From: Theodoxus fluviatilis
Taxonomy: Eukaryota > Mollusca > Gastropoda > Cycloneritida > Neritidae
Assembly: GCA_034096865.1 (NCBI GenBank)
Contig: JAWQFJ010001861.1
Coordinates: 77,501 to 90,000 of the forward strand
DNA length: 12,500 bases
Reading direction: 5' to 3'
A program made the translations under genes and the position numbers. The notes under the pieces are model-generated. The model did no database searches. It was not told where the DNA came from and saw nothing but the letters and a program-made list of their open reading frames with translations. This document shows, one piece after another, positions 1 through 7,976 of the stretch (its first letter is position 1; each line of letters begins with the position of its first letter).

Positions 1-50
1 CGCATCTCTCATCTGAGCACACGCGTCATTAAATGTTAAATAAAAATCTT

Positions 51-141
51 CATCATCATCATCATCATTGTCATCACAGCGATAACGATAACAACAATAA
101 TGATGATGACAATGATAATAATGACAACAGCGACGACAACA

Positions 142-180
<39 letters not shown>
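51..180. repeat. Inverted pair of CAT / ATG trinucleotide tracts
   Basis: Positions 51-68 are six perfect CAT units and positions 142-180 are thirteen perfect ATG units. The 73 bases between are degenerate copies of the same theme (GAT, AAT, AAC, GAC triplets). The two tracts are reverse complements, so 18 bp could pair as a hairpin stem. The open frame across it encodes only His and Asp/Asn homopolymers, so I do not treat it as a gene. This is seen directly; a role is unknown. Confidence 0.9.
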
Positions 181-867
181 TTCAACATATTCTGAGCGAG
201 ACGTACAGGCATGTGCGACTGTAGCTTGAGGCGAACCTTCCAAACGATTGCTTATCAAAGCTGATCAAAGCTGCTGCTTCCATCAACTTATAGAGCTCCA
301 GCGGTGACGTGCGCTGTGCCACCACCACGTCAATCCCACCCTATTATCCTGCACTATTCCTCTCTCCGTTTCTGGCGAGCCAACTCCATTTTCGCCTATC
401 CAAGGTGCTATTCACGACAGGCATTTAACGTACCATTATGCAATGCGAACATCCTCTCAAAATGTACGTCCGGCAACGATAGTGTGCGATTTATTCGGTG
501 GCTATCAAGACCTAAGCTGTATCAATCGCCAGTGTGATCGGTGATGAATAAAAAAAAGCCTTTGTTTTTCTGGGACTGTTATTACGTCAGTCTATGGAGG
601 CGAGAAAAGAAGAGCAAATTATCGTGTGAGACTCGTCCACAAATCCACATTACAATATGCGTGATCTGGTGCAACAGCTTGCAGCATAACACAGGGTGCA
701 TCTTTCCCCATCACAGACGCAAGTGTTGAGCATGCTGGCATCATGAACGCCGACTGGCCCGCGCTGCTGCTGAAGTAGTGACGATAAAGTCTCGTAATTA
801 TTACACTGTGCAGCGATTTCTTATATTCTGCACGCAGACATACTAACAGAGCTTCAGAAAATGAAAA
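181..867. other. Unique sequence, no recognised gene
   Basis: I find no convincing coding region. Open frames here are short, start arbitrarily and show no recognisable motif. A 10-base tandem duplication (atcaaagctg) lies at 254-273. An AATAAA followed by a short A run lies near 546-555, but there is no upstream gene to attach it to. Confidence 0.5.
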
Positions 868-883
868 ACACACACACACACAC
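868..883. repeat. Short CA microsatellite
   Basis: An uninterrupted CA dinucleotide run of about eight units follows an A-rich stretch. It is seen directly and unremarkable. Confidence 0.85.
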
Positions 884-1940
884 CAACATCGAGTTCTAAG
901 CAAAATCTTCCAATACAGACGAATTCAAGTCGTTTGAAGAGACGAGCTTTGTTTGTAAACAAAACTCAAGAGGGAACAACACTGCCACAAGTACGCACAG
1001 CCAGGAAAAAACCAACACAAACATAATTATACGTTTATAACACTTCTGTTATAAGGAAAACCCAAAGTTTTCACACACAGCTGCAACTGCGAGCCACATT
1101 TAACATCCGGCATGCTCAGTTTGCTCTCGACCAAGCCTTCGAGCTACGCACAGGTTACCTACTTTTAGCCATGTCGCTACACGGAAAGACAGGCAGTGAA
1201 CGCATGTCTCGAAAAGGACGTTTGGGTGAACAAGAGTGGAGGGGGAATGGGGGAGGGGAACACCTGAGAGAACGGAAAGGGAGGCGAGTTGCTTATGGTC
1301 ACCGATTGTTCATGAGGGACTTAACGACAAAACACTCGCGCTCAACTGTGGCGCGACTGCCCTGGACGCCCTAACACGTGCTAAGGCCACCCAGTCAACA
1401 CAAAAGCGCCACACAAGCTCTACGCGCCAAAACTTGTTAACCCACCCAATCCCGCCGGCCAAAGCCACCCCAATCTCACATAACAAACACTACACAACTG
1501 ACGTCTACCAATGCTCGAAACCATTACCAGGGCTGTCTGTCGTTTTAGAGTGTTGCAGATGCTTTCTTTAGCCAGACGGAGACGAAACATAAGGCTGCGC
1601 AGGCATTGATCGTCCTCTAGCGAGGGTGATGATGATGAAATCACTCCTATCCTGGGCGGTCCATGCGGTCGCGCTTTGGCGTCAAAAAACGACTCTCGAT
1701 CGCGCTCGAACCCAACAAAACTGATTTAAATACTCACCAGGAGGTCCATCTGAGGTCCGTGTCCACTGGTATTGTTGAGGTTTACACCCTCCTCTCCCTC
1801 CGCCCGTACGGAAGGGTAAAGATGCCTTCTGTTGCTCGCGGCTGCCATTTCCCTGCCACGCACAAGTCCGACTGTGCCCTGCTAGCTCTGCTCGCATGCG
1901 CGGCACAGCATAGGCCGACTTGACTGCCTCGCAACCAGAA
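884..1940. other. Unique sequence, no recognised gene
   Basis: The stretch includes a purine-rich patch at about 1236-1290, one of the few purine-rich tracts on the + strand in this window. The short open frames on both strands carry no motif I recognise and overlap each other. The sequence upstream of the TATA box at 1947 (about 1640-1940) is moderately GC-rich and could hold upstream promoter elements, but I see no defined box. Confidence 0.45.
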
Positions 1941-1946
1941 AGAAGG

Positions 1947-1956
1947 TATATAAAAG
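1947..1956 (+). promoter_or_regulatory. Candidate TATA box of a core promoter
   Basis: TATATAAAAG matches the metazoan TATA consensus very well. About 30 bases downstream, near 1980-1986, is acatcattg, which is initiator-like (TCATT). About 75 bases after that, the sequence caa followed by GTAAGT near 2056 matches a 5' splice donor, which would give a short non-coding first exon; the only ATG just before the donor is followed at once by TGA. No coding exon can be tied to it from this window. A chance AT-rich match or a transposon promoter is possible. Confidence 0.4.
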
Positions 1957-2061
1957 GGGAATAAGTACCAATGACGGGCACATCATTGTGTCACAGAAAA
2001 CAAAGACCTGTGTTTTATACATACGGTTATCGTGAACTTTGACCATGTGAAACAAGTAAGT

Positions 2062-2862
2062 CGAGGACCTTGCTATTGACTCTTTTTGGTGGGTGACATG
2101 ATTATCGTATTGTTCCCTTTTATCCCAGTCTCGTGGGCACAGTATGAGTTTACGGCGGTTTCCCCGGGTTGTGACTGGCCTGAAGCAATGTGTGTTTCCC
2201 CCTGTACTCTTGACTCATTTCATTAATCTCCATGCAGTCAAGCGGTAAGATAGATAAAGAATCAAGAATCTCGGGCAAATTGAGGATGAAACGTCTCTGG
2301 TTTTCGGGTTATTTTATCCATCAATTTTCCTTTAGATTCCTGCAGGCGAAAGGTGCATTTTGGCGTGAATGGCATCTCTTCTGACTGTCCACGTAGTTAA
2401 ATCTTAATTGCTTTAAGATTTGTTGTTTTGATCTGCAATAGTGCAACCTGTGTGACAGTGCAGTGAGCTCAGAGATCCCATTCGATCATTTACAGTCTCT
2501 GATACTCAATTTTTCGAGAGCCCCAAAACTGAAATCAAAATAGAAATAATGTGTTAAACATGTGCCAGAACTCTGCCATCAAACAATTACGTTCTGTTCT
2601 TTGAAACAAAGTAATCAATCGAATATGTGTTCATGGACTCTAATTACAATTTCTTGAATAACATTCGGTTCGTCGAAGAGTTGGTCTGATGGGTCTATTA
2701 TCACGTAGAAACGGTGTAGCATTGCCTAGCCAGCGTATTTTACATCACGCCTGCAGGACAGTCGAAATATTGAAAGGACGCCAGTTTCAGTGGCTCAATG
2801 GCCTTCGAGTATAGGTGAAAGGAATGACGAAAGTGGATGAAAAATAACCGTCTTTACAGTTA
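2062..2862. other. Unique AT-richer sequence, no recognised gene
   Basis: I see no open frame of useful length and no repeat. If the TATA box at 1947 is real, this would be intron. No independent evidence supports that. Confidence 0.4.
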
Positions 2863-2958
2863 TTGAAACATCGCATCATGGAAGGCAAACGCAACCCTCG
2901 TGTAACACATCTATCATTTTCTCTTGCTCTGTCCCATGTCCGCCTTGTGATGGCAGCT

Positions 2959-3047
2959 GCGGTGGCGGTGGTGGTGGTGGTGGTGATGATGGTGATGGTG
3001 GTAGTTAAAGGCCACCGCCATCACCATCACCGTCGCCGCTGTCGCCG
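2959..3047. repeat. Imperfect inverted repeat (GGT/GAT arm and ACC/ATC arm)
   Basis: A GGT/GGC/GAT triplet stretch at about 2960-3003 is followed, after a spacer of roughly ten bases containing agttaaag, by a CCACCGCCATCACC-type stretch at about 3011-3047. The inner 14-20 bases (gatggtgatggtgg against ccaccgccatcacc) are complementary with very few mismatches, so the DNA or its transcript could fold back. The right arm merges into the first CCATCACCAC of the 56-bp minisatellite. The open frame across it, starting at 2863, yields a run of Val/Ala/Met that mimics a hydrophobic segment. I consider this an artefact of GTG repeats. Confidence 0.75.
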
Positions 3048-3906
3048 CCATCACCACAGTCAAATTGTTCCCCACCTCCCTCATCCCAACATCTCCTACC
3101 CCGCCATCACCACAGTCAAATTGTTCCCCACCTCCCTCATCCCAACATCTCCTACCCCGCCATCACCACAGTCAAATTGTTCCCCACCTCCCTCATCCCA
3201 ACATCTCCTACCCCGCCTTCACCACAGTCAAATTGTTCCCCACCTCACCTCATCCCAACATCTCCTACCCCGCCATCACCACAGTCAAATTGTTCCCCAC
3301 CTCCCTCATCCCAACATCTCCTACCCCGCCTTCACCACAGTCAAATTGTTCCCCACCTCCCTCATCCCAACATCTCCTACCCCGCCTTCACCACAGTCAA
3401 ATTGTTCCCCACCTCCCTCATCCCAACATCTCCTACCCCGCCTTCACCACAGTCAAATTGTTCCCCACCTCCCTCATCCCAACATCTCCTACCCCGCCTT
3501 CACCACAGTCAAATTGTTCCCCACCTCCCTCATCCCAACATCTCCTACCCCGCCTTCACCACAGTCAAATTGTTCCCCACCTCCCTCATCCCAACATCTC
3601 CTACCCCGCCATCACCACAGTCAAATTGTTCCCCACCTCCCTCATCCCAACATCTCCTACCCCGCCTTCACCACAGTCAAATTGTTCCCCACCTCCCTCA
3701 TCCCAACATCTCCTACCCCGCCTTCACCACAGTCAAATTGTTCCCCACCTCCCTCATCCCAACATCTCCTACCCCGCCTTCACCACAGTCAAATTGTTCC
3801 CCACCTCCCTCATCCCAACATCTCCTACCCCGCCTTCACCACAGTCAAATTGTTCCCCACCTCCCTCATCCCAACATCTCCTACCCCGTCTTCACCACAG
3901 TCAAAT
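3048..3906. repeat. 56-bp C-rich minisatellite, left part (about 15 units)
   Basis: A tandem array with a 56-bp period. The landmark tcaaat occurs at 3060, 3116, 3172, 3228, 3285 and then every 56 bases to 3901. The single 57-base interval (3228-3285) reflects one extra A, giving cacctcacctc. Units are nearly identical. The main variant is ccAtcacc versus ccTtcacc at unit position 3, with A in the first three units and again near 3273 and 3609. The last unit also has ccccgTc. The + strand has only three G per unit. The unit contains no stop codon in any forward frame and is not a multiple of three, so three long overlapping forward open frames run across it, all reading the same peptides in rotation. 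These are not evidence for a protein. Confidence 0.95.
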
Positions 3907-3911
3907 GGAAC

Positions 3912-3917
3912 TTTATT
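3912..3917 (-). promoter_or_regulatory. Polyadenylation signal of the retroelement
   Basis: TTTATT on the + strand reads AATAAA on the minus strand. It lies about 310 bases downstream of the minus-strand stop codon and about six bases before the presumed 3' end of the element. The position suits a retroelement 3' end. A single hexamer in isolation would be weak evidence. Confidence 0.5.
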
Positions 3918-4225
3918 CACTGTTTACAAGGACGCAACACATGAAAAAAGGACGTAAATGTATGTACATGAACAGGATCAAGACTAACATCCAGTCTTGC
4001 GACTTAAACGCGCACGAATTTAGAGGGTGATCGAGTTATTCTCGAGACCGAACAGTCAGTTACTTTCTTCGCACCCGTGCTGCTTGCTCGTGCTGGTCCA
4101 GCCTTGTTGATGACCTGCTGCGAGTCCTCGTGCTGCCCGCGTGGCCCGAGATGTCGCCGGGTTTGTTGTGTCTGGCGGCGGCTGGGTGACGGTTGGCCTG
4201 TGACGGGGCTGGAGCGGATGGATTC

Positions 4226-4819
4226 TCAGCTGCTGGTGAAACCAGCGTCTGACGACTTGTGCACGATCGCTCCCCGGTAACATCTCGGCTTTGGGTCACG
4301 GGAAGCCTCACGCTTGGCCGACGACATGATCGCGAACGCGTTGCCCCTCGCGATTGCCAGCGAGATTCTCTGGAACAGGAACTGTGTCTGGCGCGGGTCA
4401 TCTGTCGACAGTGCAATCCGCTGGCCGATCTCTCGGATAAGTTCCGTTGCTGCCGGTCCGACGACTCCGGTAGTTTCAACAGCGAACGGGACGAAGTGGT
4501 ACCGTTCCGAGATAGAGGCGTACTTCCTCCTTTTCGAACCTTCGGCGGTCCGGCAGGCGTGCCCTGGGTCGATGGCAGAGTCTGTCATTGAAGACGGCGC
4601 AAAAGAATCAGAGCAGGTGGCGTCCCAAACAAGTGACTTGCCGTTCTTGAATGGGAATACCGTCATGCCGTCGGGGCGTCGCCCATCTCCTCTGTCAAGA
4701 CCAACCGGTTCCATAACGGAATACAGACCTGCGGAGTCGAGCGACCGTTTGATGACGTCGTTGAGAGCGGCGTGGCGTGGGAATCTCCCGGCACTGTAGC
4801 GGCATGAAAGCGGGTGCAA
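4226..4819 (-). CDS. C-terminal fragment of retroelement reverse-transcriptase polyprotein (nuclease-like tail)
   Basis: An intact reading frame ends in TGA at 4226-4228. It has no credible start: the first codon of the 198-codon fragment is TTG, and the frame runs straight upstream into the minisatellite at 4821-4822, so it is a 5'-truncated piece. Numbering from that codon, residues 2-6 (HPLSC) and 7-21 (ending RHAALND) match, in my memory of the family, the segment after the RT domain where a zinc-knuckle is completed. Residues 47-51 (RRPDG) and 63-68 (LVWDAT) resemble a PD-(D/E)xK-like nuclease core, with E37, D50 and D66 as candidate acidic residues and T68 where a lysine is common. Later conserved-looking stretches are AVETTGVVGP (about 113-122) and QRISLAIARGNAFAIM (about 149-164). 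The RT domain itself is absent, so it cannot mobilise on its own. Assignment to a retroelement tail is fairly firm; the nuclease function is inference. Confidence 0.7.
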   Translation of the reverse strand: MHPLSCRYSAGRFPRHAALNDVIKRSLDSAGLYSVMEPVGLDRGDGRRPDGMTVFPFKNGKSLVWDATCSDSFAPSSMTDSAIDPGHACRTAEGSKRRKYASISERYHFVPFAVETTGVVGPAATELIREIGQRIALSTDDPRQTQFLFQRISLAIARGNAFAIMSSAKREASRDPKPRCYRGAIVHKSSDAGFTSS

Positions 4820-4821
4820 GC

Positions 4822-4924
4822 CAAATTGTTCCCCACCTCCCTCATCCCAACATCTCCTACCCCGCCTTCACCACAGTCAAATTGTTCCCCACCTCCCTCA
4901 TCCCAACATCTCCTACCCCGCCTT
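4822..4924. repeat. 56-bp minisatellite, right part (about 1.8 units)
   Basis: The same unit as 3048-3906 resumes at caaattgttcc. The landmark recurs at 4877, exactly 56 bases after 4821, and the array ends after ccccgcc near 4924. Both junction halves fit one ancestral array of about 17 units split by the retroelement. Confidence 0.95.
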
Positions 4925-5184
4925 CCTATCTCTCTCTACAGGTCCCCCTGCAAACTCTGTGACAACATCTTCTCTCATCATCGAAGTCCAAAGCATCGTA
5001 TATATGTCTGTACACTATCGTTTTCACCTCACGAATTATCGTCAGCCACCCCTGTGCCCCCATCTTCTCCAAACCCCCCTTCCCCTCCCCCTTCTCCCTC
5101 CCATCACTTATCCATTTTCTCTCTACCCTCACCTATCCCCCCTCCCTACCCCCAGCCCCCCCCCCTCCCCCTCTCTCTCTCTCT

Positions 5185-5192
<8 letters not shown>
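4925..5192. other. Pyrimidine-rich unique sequence
   Basis: The + strand is strongly C/T-rich, especially from 5041 to 5192 with many CCCC and CCTCCC runs. A pyrimidine tract ending in CAGG at about 4927-4942 resembles a 3' splice acceptor, but no exon-like coding sequence follows. No gene is recognised. Confidence 0.5.

Positions 5193-5247
<55 letters not shown>
5193..5247. repeat. CT microsatellite
   Basis: About 27 uninterrupted CT units, preceded at 5171-5192 by a shorter CT run and a run of C. As a mirror-symmetric polypyrimidine tract it could form a triplex (H-DNA) under tension; that is general knowledge, not shown here. Confidence 0.95.
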
Positions 5248-5251
<4 letters not shown>

Positions 5252-5490
5252 CCTACTTTTTCCATCGAAATCCACCACAACCTGCACACTCCCCTTTTTT
5301 CTGCACTGCTTTTTCTCCTCGTTCAATTGCTTGTACGAACGAAGCAAACTATCCCCATCTGTTCTTACCATATCTTCCTCCCTTTCCTCTCTCTGCTTTG
5401 GGAAATATTAATGGAATAACGGCGAGTGAGTAGATAATATCATCGCTTCGAATCGCCCCATTACACTACTGTAAAGAGCATTGTGCGCTG
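5248..5490. other. Unique sequence, no recognised gene
   Basis: No coding or RNA gene is supported. The segment gcttcgaatcgc near 5445-5456 resembles a tRNA B box but lacks the paired stems, so it is not called. Confidence 0.4.
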
Positions 5491-5644
5491 CATCTCTATC
5501 TCTCTCTCTCTCTCTCTCTGTATGTGTGTGCGTTCGCGCACGCGTATCTGTCTACACGTGAGCATGTGTATGTGCTCTATGTGTTTGTGTGTAAATGTAT
5601 AAATATGTGTGTCCTCTCTGAGTGTGTGCACGCGTGCATGTGCA
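5491..5644. repeat. CT run followed by GT-rich alternating purine/pyrimidine sequence
   Basis: About ten CT units end at 5519. They are followed by degenerate GT, GC and GTAT repeats. The segment 5622-5644 alternates purine and pyrimidine without a break for 23 bases and contains the 12-bp palindrome tgcacgcgtgca (5627-5638). Such sequence is a classical candidate for Z-DNA. Confidence 0.75.
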
Positions 5645-5832
5645 AATGGATAATGTGTATGATTTCTTTTGTGCTATTTCAGTCTCTTCCTCTCGCACAT
5701 TGAACATTGCTCCTCAAGGTGCCAATAATGATCCGATCCATGAAAATCGCAACTCTTCATCACTCCTGTCGCGTATGATTGAACGCCGAGGTGACTGATG
5801 GTCTGTCACACACTTCTGTGTCCCAACGAGCC

Positions 5833-5848
5833 GTTGTTGTTGTTGTTG
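5833..5848. repeat. Short GTT trinucleotide repeat
   Basis: Five GTT units with one trailing base. On the minus strand a short open frame reads this as a Gln run; I see no other sign of a gene. Confidence 0.85.
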
Positions 5849-6056
5849 TGTGCCCACGCTATTCGACCACATACAATAAACATTAGATCTGCCACACGCT
5901 GTTACGCTCTGGCTTCGCCACATTACACAATACTGTAACTTTGCCACAGCGCAGTAGCAGATGGAAATGAAATCGTGAAGCGGGCTATTCTCGTTTTAGA
6001 GGGTAAAGGGTCAGACACGCGCGTTATCAGTGGCACAAGCACCCAGAACACCCCAT

Positions 6057-6082
6057 CCCCCCCCCCCCCCCCCCCCCCCCCC
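6057..6082. repeat. Homopolymer run of 26 C
   Basis: An uninterrupted C run, embedded in a C-rich neighbourhood that continues to about 6220. The minus strand therefore carries a long G run that could form G-quadruplexes. Exact run length is often unreliable in assemblies. Confidence 0.9.
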
Positions 6083-6237
6083 TCCGCCCCACGGCATTGA
6101 CCCCGGTTTGCTGACTGAGTCCCGACAGCCACCCCCTACCCCTTGTGTTCTTTCCCCTAACTCTCCCCCCTGCCCCTCCTGCTTCTACAAACCCAGCCTC
6201 CCGCCCCTCCAGTGCCCAATCCACCACTCGCGCAGTA

Positions 6238-6341
6238 ATGCGTATGCATGCACACACGTACATACGTTTGCATGAATGCACGCACGCCCGCACACACACG
6301 CACACATGCACGCATACACACGCACACCACCACCACCACCA
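6238..6341. repeat. CA/CG/TA alternating tract and CAC repeat
   Basis: Positions 6238-6267 (30 bases) and 6289-6327 (39 bases) alternate purine and pyrimidine without a break. They are built from CA, CG and TA steps and separated by a short irregular spacer. A CAC/CCA triplet tract follows at about 6325-6341. The open frames across it encode His/Thr-rich low-complexity peptides only. Confidence 0.8.
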
Positions 6342-7116
6342 TATAAATTGTTTATGCTTTCCACCCAATTTCATATTCGTTTGCGTTATCATACTTCAAC
6401 AACCTCTCCCTGCTCCCTCCCACCCCTATCCCCTACCCATGCCTCCCATCATACACCCACCCCCCTCTTCACCACCCACCACCCCACCCTTGCCTGGTAC
6501 CCGACCTTCAATGCACGTTATCGGCAAAGGTTGCTGCAGGTGCAGGGTCACACGAAGTCCAAAGAAAGGTGCGAATATGTTTCTCTTGGCAATGTCATCT
6601 CAGCTCTGGCACCTTTCCTCTAGCCTTCCTTGGTGTCTCACGCAGTGAATGCTGCCTCTTTCAACGGTTTTTAAGCTGATTAACTTTATACAGCTGCGCG
6701 AATGCATCGAGTGAAACATTAATTTTTGTTTACTCTTCATTTGACATCTCTGTAATCTCACAAATACATGTAAACGTGAGATAAGATGATATTAATAGTT
6801 TGTTCATCAGTAGCAATCTAATTCTTTGAGTTAATGTTCGTTCATTAGTTATGCATTTCATTATATAAACTCTGCATAACACTTTCTGTTCGATAGACCG
6901 AACTGAATGAAAATATTTCACATTACATTGGTCGATAGGTTTTGCATGTTACTTTAATCGGACGAATTTGATCAGACGGGGTAAAGTGTAAAGCAGTTGA
7001 GACTCAAACATGGATGATAAATCGCTATTTAAAAAATCACACATTTGCGATCTACCGTCACCTTTTATAGGAGTCGTGTGAGTGGTCCATGACAAACTTG
7101 TAATTAAGGGGACGAT
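6342..7116. other. Unique sequence, no recognised gene
   Basis: C-rich to about 6500 and then AT-rich from about 6650. The short minus-strand open frames here show no recognisable domain. No repeat family is recognised. Confidence 0.4.
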
Positions 7117-7193
7117 CTCTGGTTCCATTCTGTATTCCAGAGATAACAAATAGTATCTCTGGTGTGCACCAGAATACTCTGGTTCTAGAATGG
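7117..7193. repeat. Compact hairpin cluster with CTCTGGTTC direct repeats
   Basis: Positions 7137-7145 (ccagagata) and 7154-7162 (tatctctgg) form a perfect 9-bp stem with an 8-base loop. The outer segments ccattct (7126-7131 region) and agaatgg (7187-7193) are also complementary, and ctctggttc occurs at 7117-7125 and 7177-7185, exactly 60 bases apart. The palindrome gtgcac lies between the arms. It may be a small transposon remnant or a structured site; the identity is unknown. Confidence 0.6.
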
Positions 7194-7483
7194 CCCAGAC
7201 GTTGATCAAGTTGCATTCTTATTTACACCTAGTCGAAAAAATGGTAACGGAATTTCTCAGCTGCTGGTAAACAACATCACTCCACCTGCTTTACTCGGAC
7301 GACGTGACTGGATGAAGGAAAAATATTGCGGTGTTATTGTCAGGCTTGTTATTTTCCAGTGTGGTGAGGATGGATTGTGCAGCATGGGGATATCATGGAG
7401 ATAGATCCGAAGGGTGGTGAACATTACGGATGTCGGCCTAGAGTAGTTTGTGCTGAGTCATATGGCAAGGTGATGTGGCTTGA

Positions 7484-7485
<2 letters not shown>
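7194..7485. other. Unique sequence, no recognised gene
   Basis: No gene is supported. It shares the 15-mer ttctcagctgctggt (7254-7268) with the retroelement 3' untranslated region (4223-4237), which may be chance. Confidence 0.4.
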
Positions 7486-7552
<67 letters not shown>

Positions 7553-7589
7553 TTGTCTTTCTCTGTCTTTGTCTCTCTCTGTCTTTGTC

Positions 7590-7620
<31 letters not shown>

Positions 7621-7755
7621 TTCTCTCTCTCTGTCTTTCTCTCTGTCTTTATCTCTGTCTTTGTCTTTCTCTCTCTGTCTCTCTCTCTGTCTTTGTCTTT
7701 CTCTCTCTGTCTCTCTCTCTGTCTTTGTCTCTCTTTCTCTGTCTTTGTCTTTCTC

Positions 7756-7786
<31 letters not shown>

Positions 7787-7853
7787 GTCTGTATCTCTGT
7801 CTGTCTCTCTCTCTGTCTCTCTCTGTCTCTGTCTGTCTGTCTGCCTGCCTGCC

Positions 7854-7888
<35 letters not shown>

Positions 7889-7909
7889 GTCCCTGTCTCT
7901 GTCTCTCTC

Positions 7910-7959
<50 letters not shown>

Positions 7960-7976
7960 GCTCTCTCTCTCTCTCA
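7486..7976. repeat. Compound CT / CTGT / CTTTGT microsatellite
   Basis: Positions 7487-7548 are 31 perfect CT units. The next 300 bases mix CT with GTCTTT and GTCTCT variants. 7840-7886 is a CTGT tract with three CTGC units near 7841-7853. The end returns to CT, with single ctat and ctag interruptions. The overlapping Ser/Leu/Cys-rich open frames in all forward frames are artefacts of stop-free pyrimidine repeats. Confidence 0.95.

Larger units (their letters stand above)
3907..4821 (-). mobile_element. 5'-truncated non-LTR-type retroelement insertion
   Basis: This GC-rich block of about 915 bases interrupts the minisatellite. Read on the minus strand, it begins inside a reverse-transcriptase polyprotein tail, ends coding at 4226, and continues through about 320 bases of 3' untranslated sequence. 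An AATAAA lies at 3912-3917, just before the array resumes. The array is cut at tcaaat (3901-3906) and restarts at ccaaat (4821-4826), so caaat is present on both sides: a possible 5-bp target-site duplication. 5' truncation with a preserved 3' end is the usual product of target-primed reverse transcription. No poly(A) tail is visible at the junction. The frame is undamaged, which suggests a young insertion. The element family is not identified. Confidence 0.7.

Noticed and set aside
2863..3060. Signal-peptide-like hydrophobic start of a secreted repeat protein
   Set aside because: The Val/Ala/Met run comes from GTG/ATG triplet repeats, and the downstream frame is a non-multiple-of-three minisatellite.
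4060..4479. 139-codon minus-strand frame overlapping the retroelement tail
   Set aside because: It is out of frame with the recognisable polyprotein tail and has Arg/Ser-rich composition typical of a shadow frame in GC-rich coding DNA.
4314..4799. 161-codon + strand frame antisense to the retroelement tail
   Set aside because: It is the antisense shadow of the recognised minus-strand coding fragment.
3048..4924. CRISPR-like array
   Set aside because: The 56-bp units are head-to-tail and near-identical along their whole length, with no unique spacers, and the context is eukaryotic.
4927..4942. Splice acceptor-like pyrimidine tract ending in CAGG
   Set aside because: Pyrimidine tracts are everywhere in this region, and the following sequence shows no coding exon.
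5444..5456. tRNA-like B box (gcttcgaatcgc)
   Set aside because: The flanking bases do not pair into a T stem and there is no acceptor, D or anticodon arm upstream.
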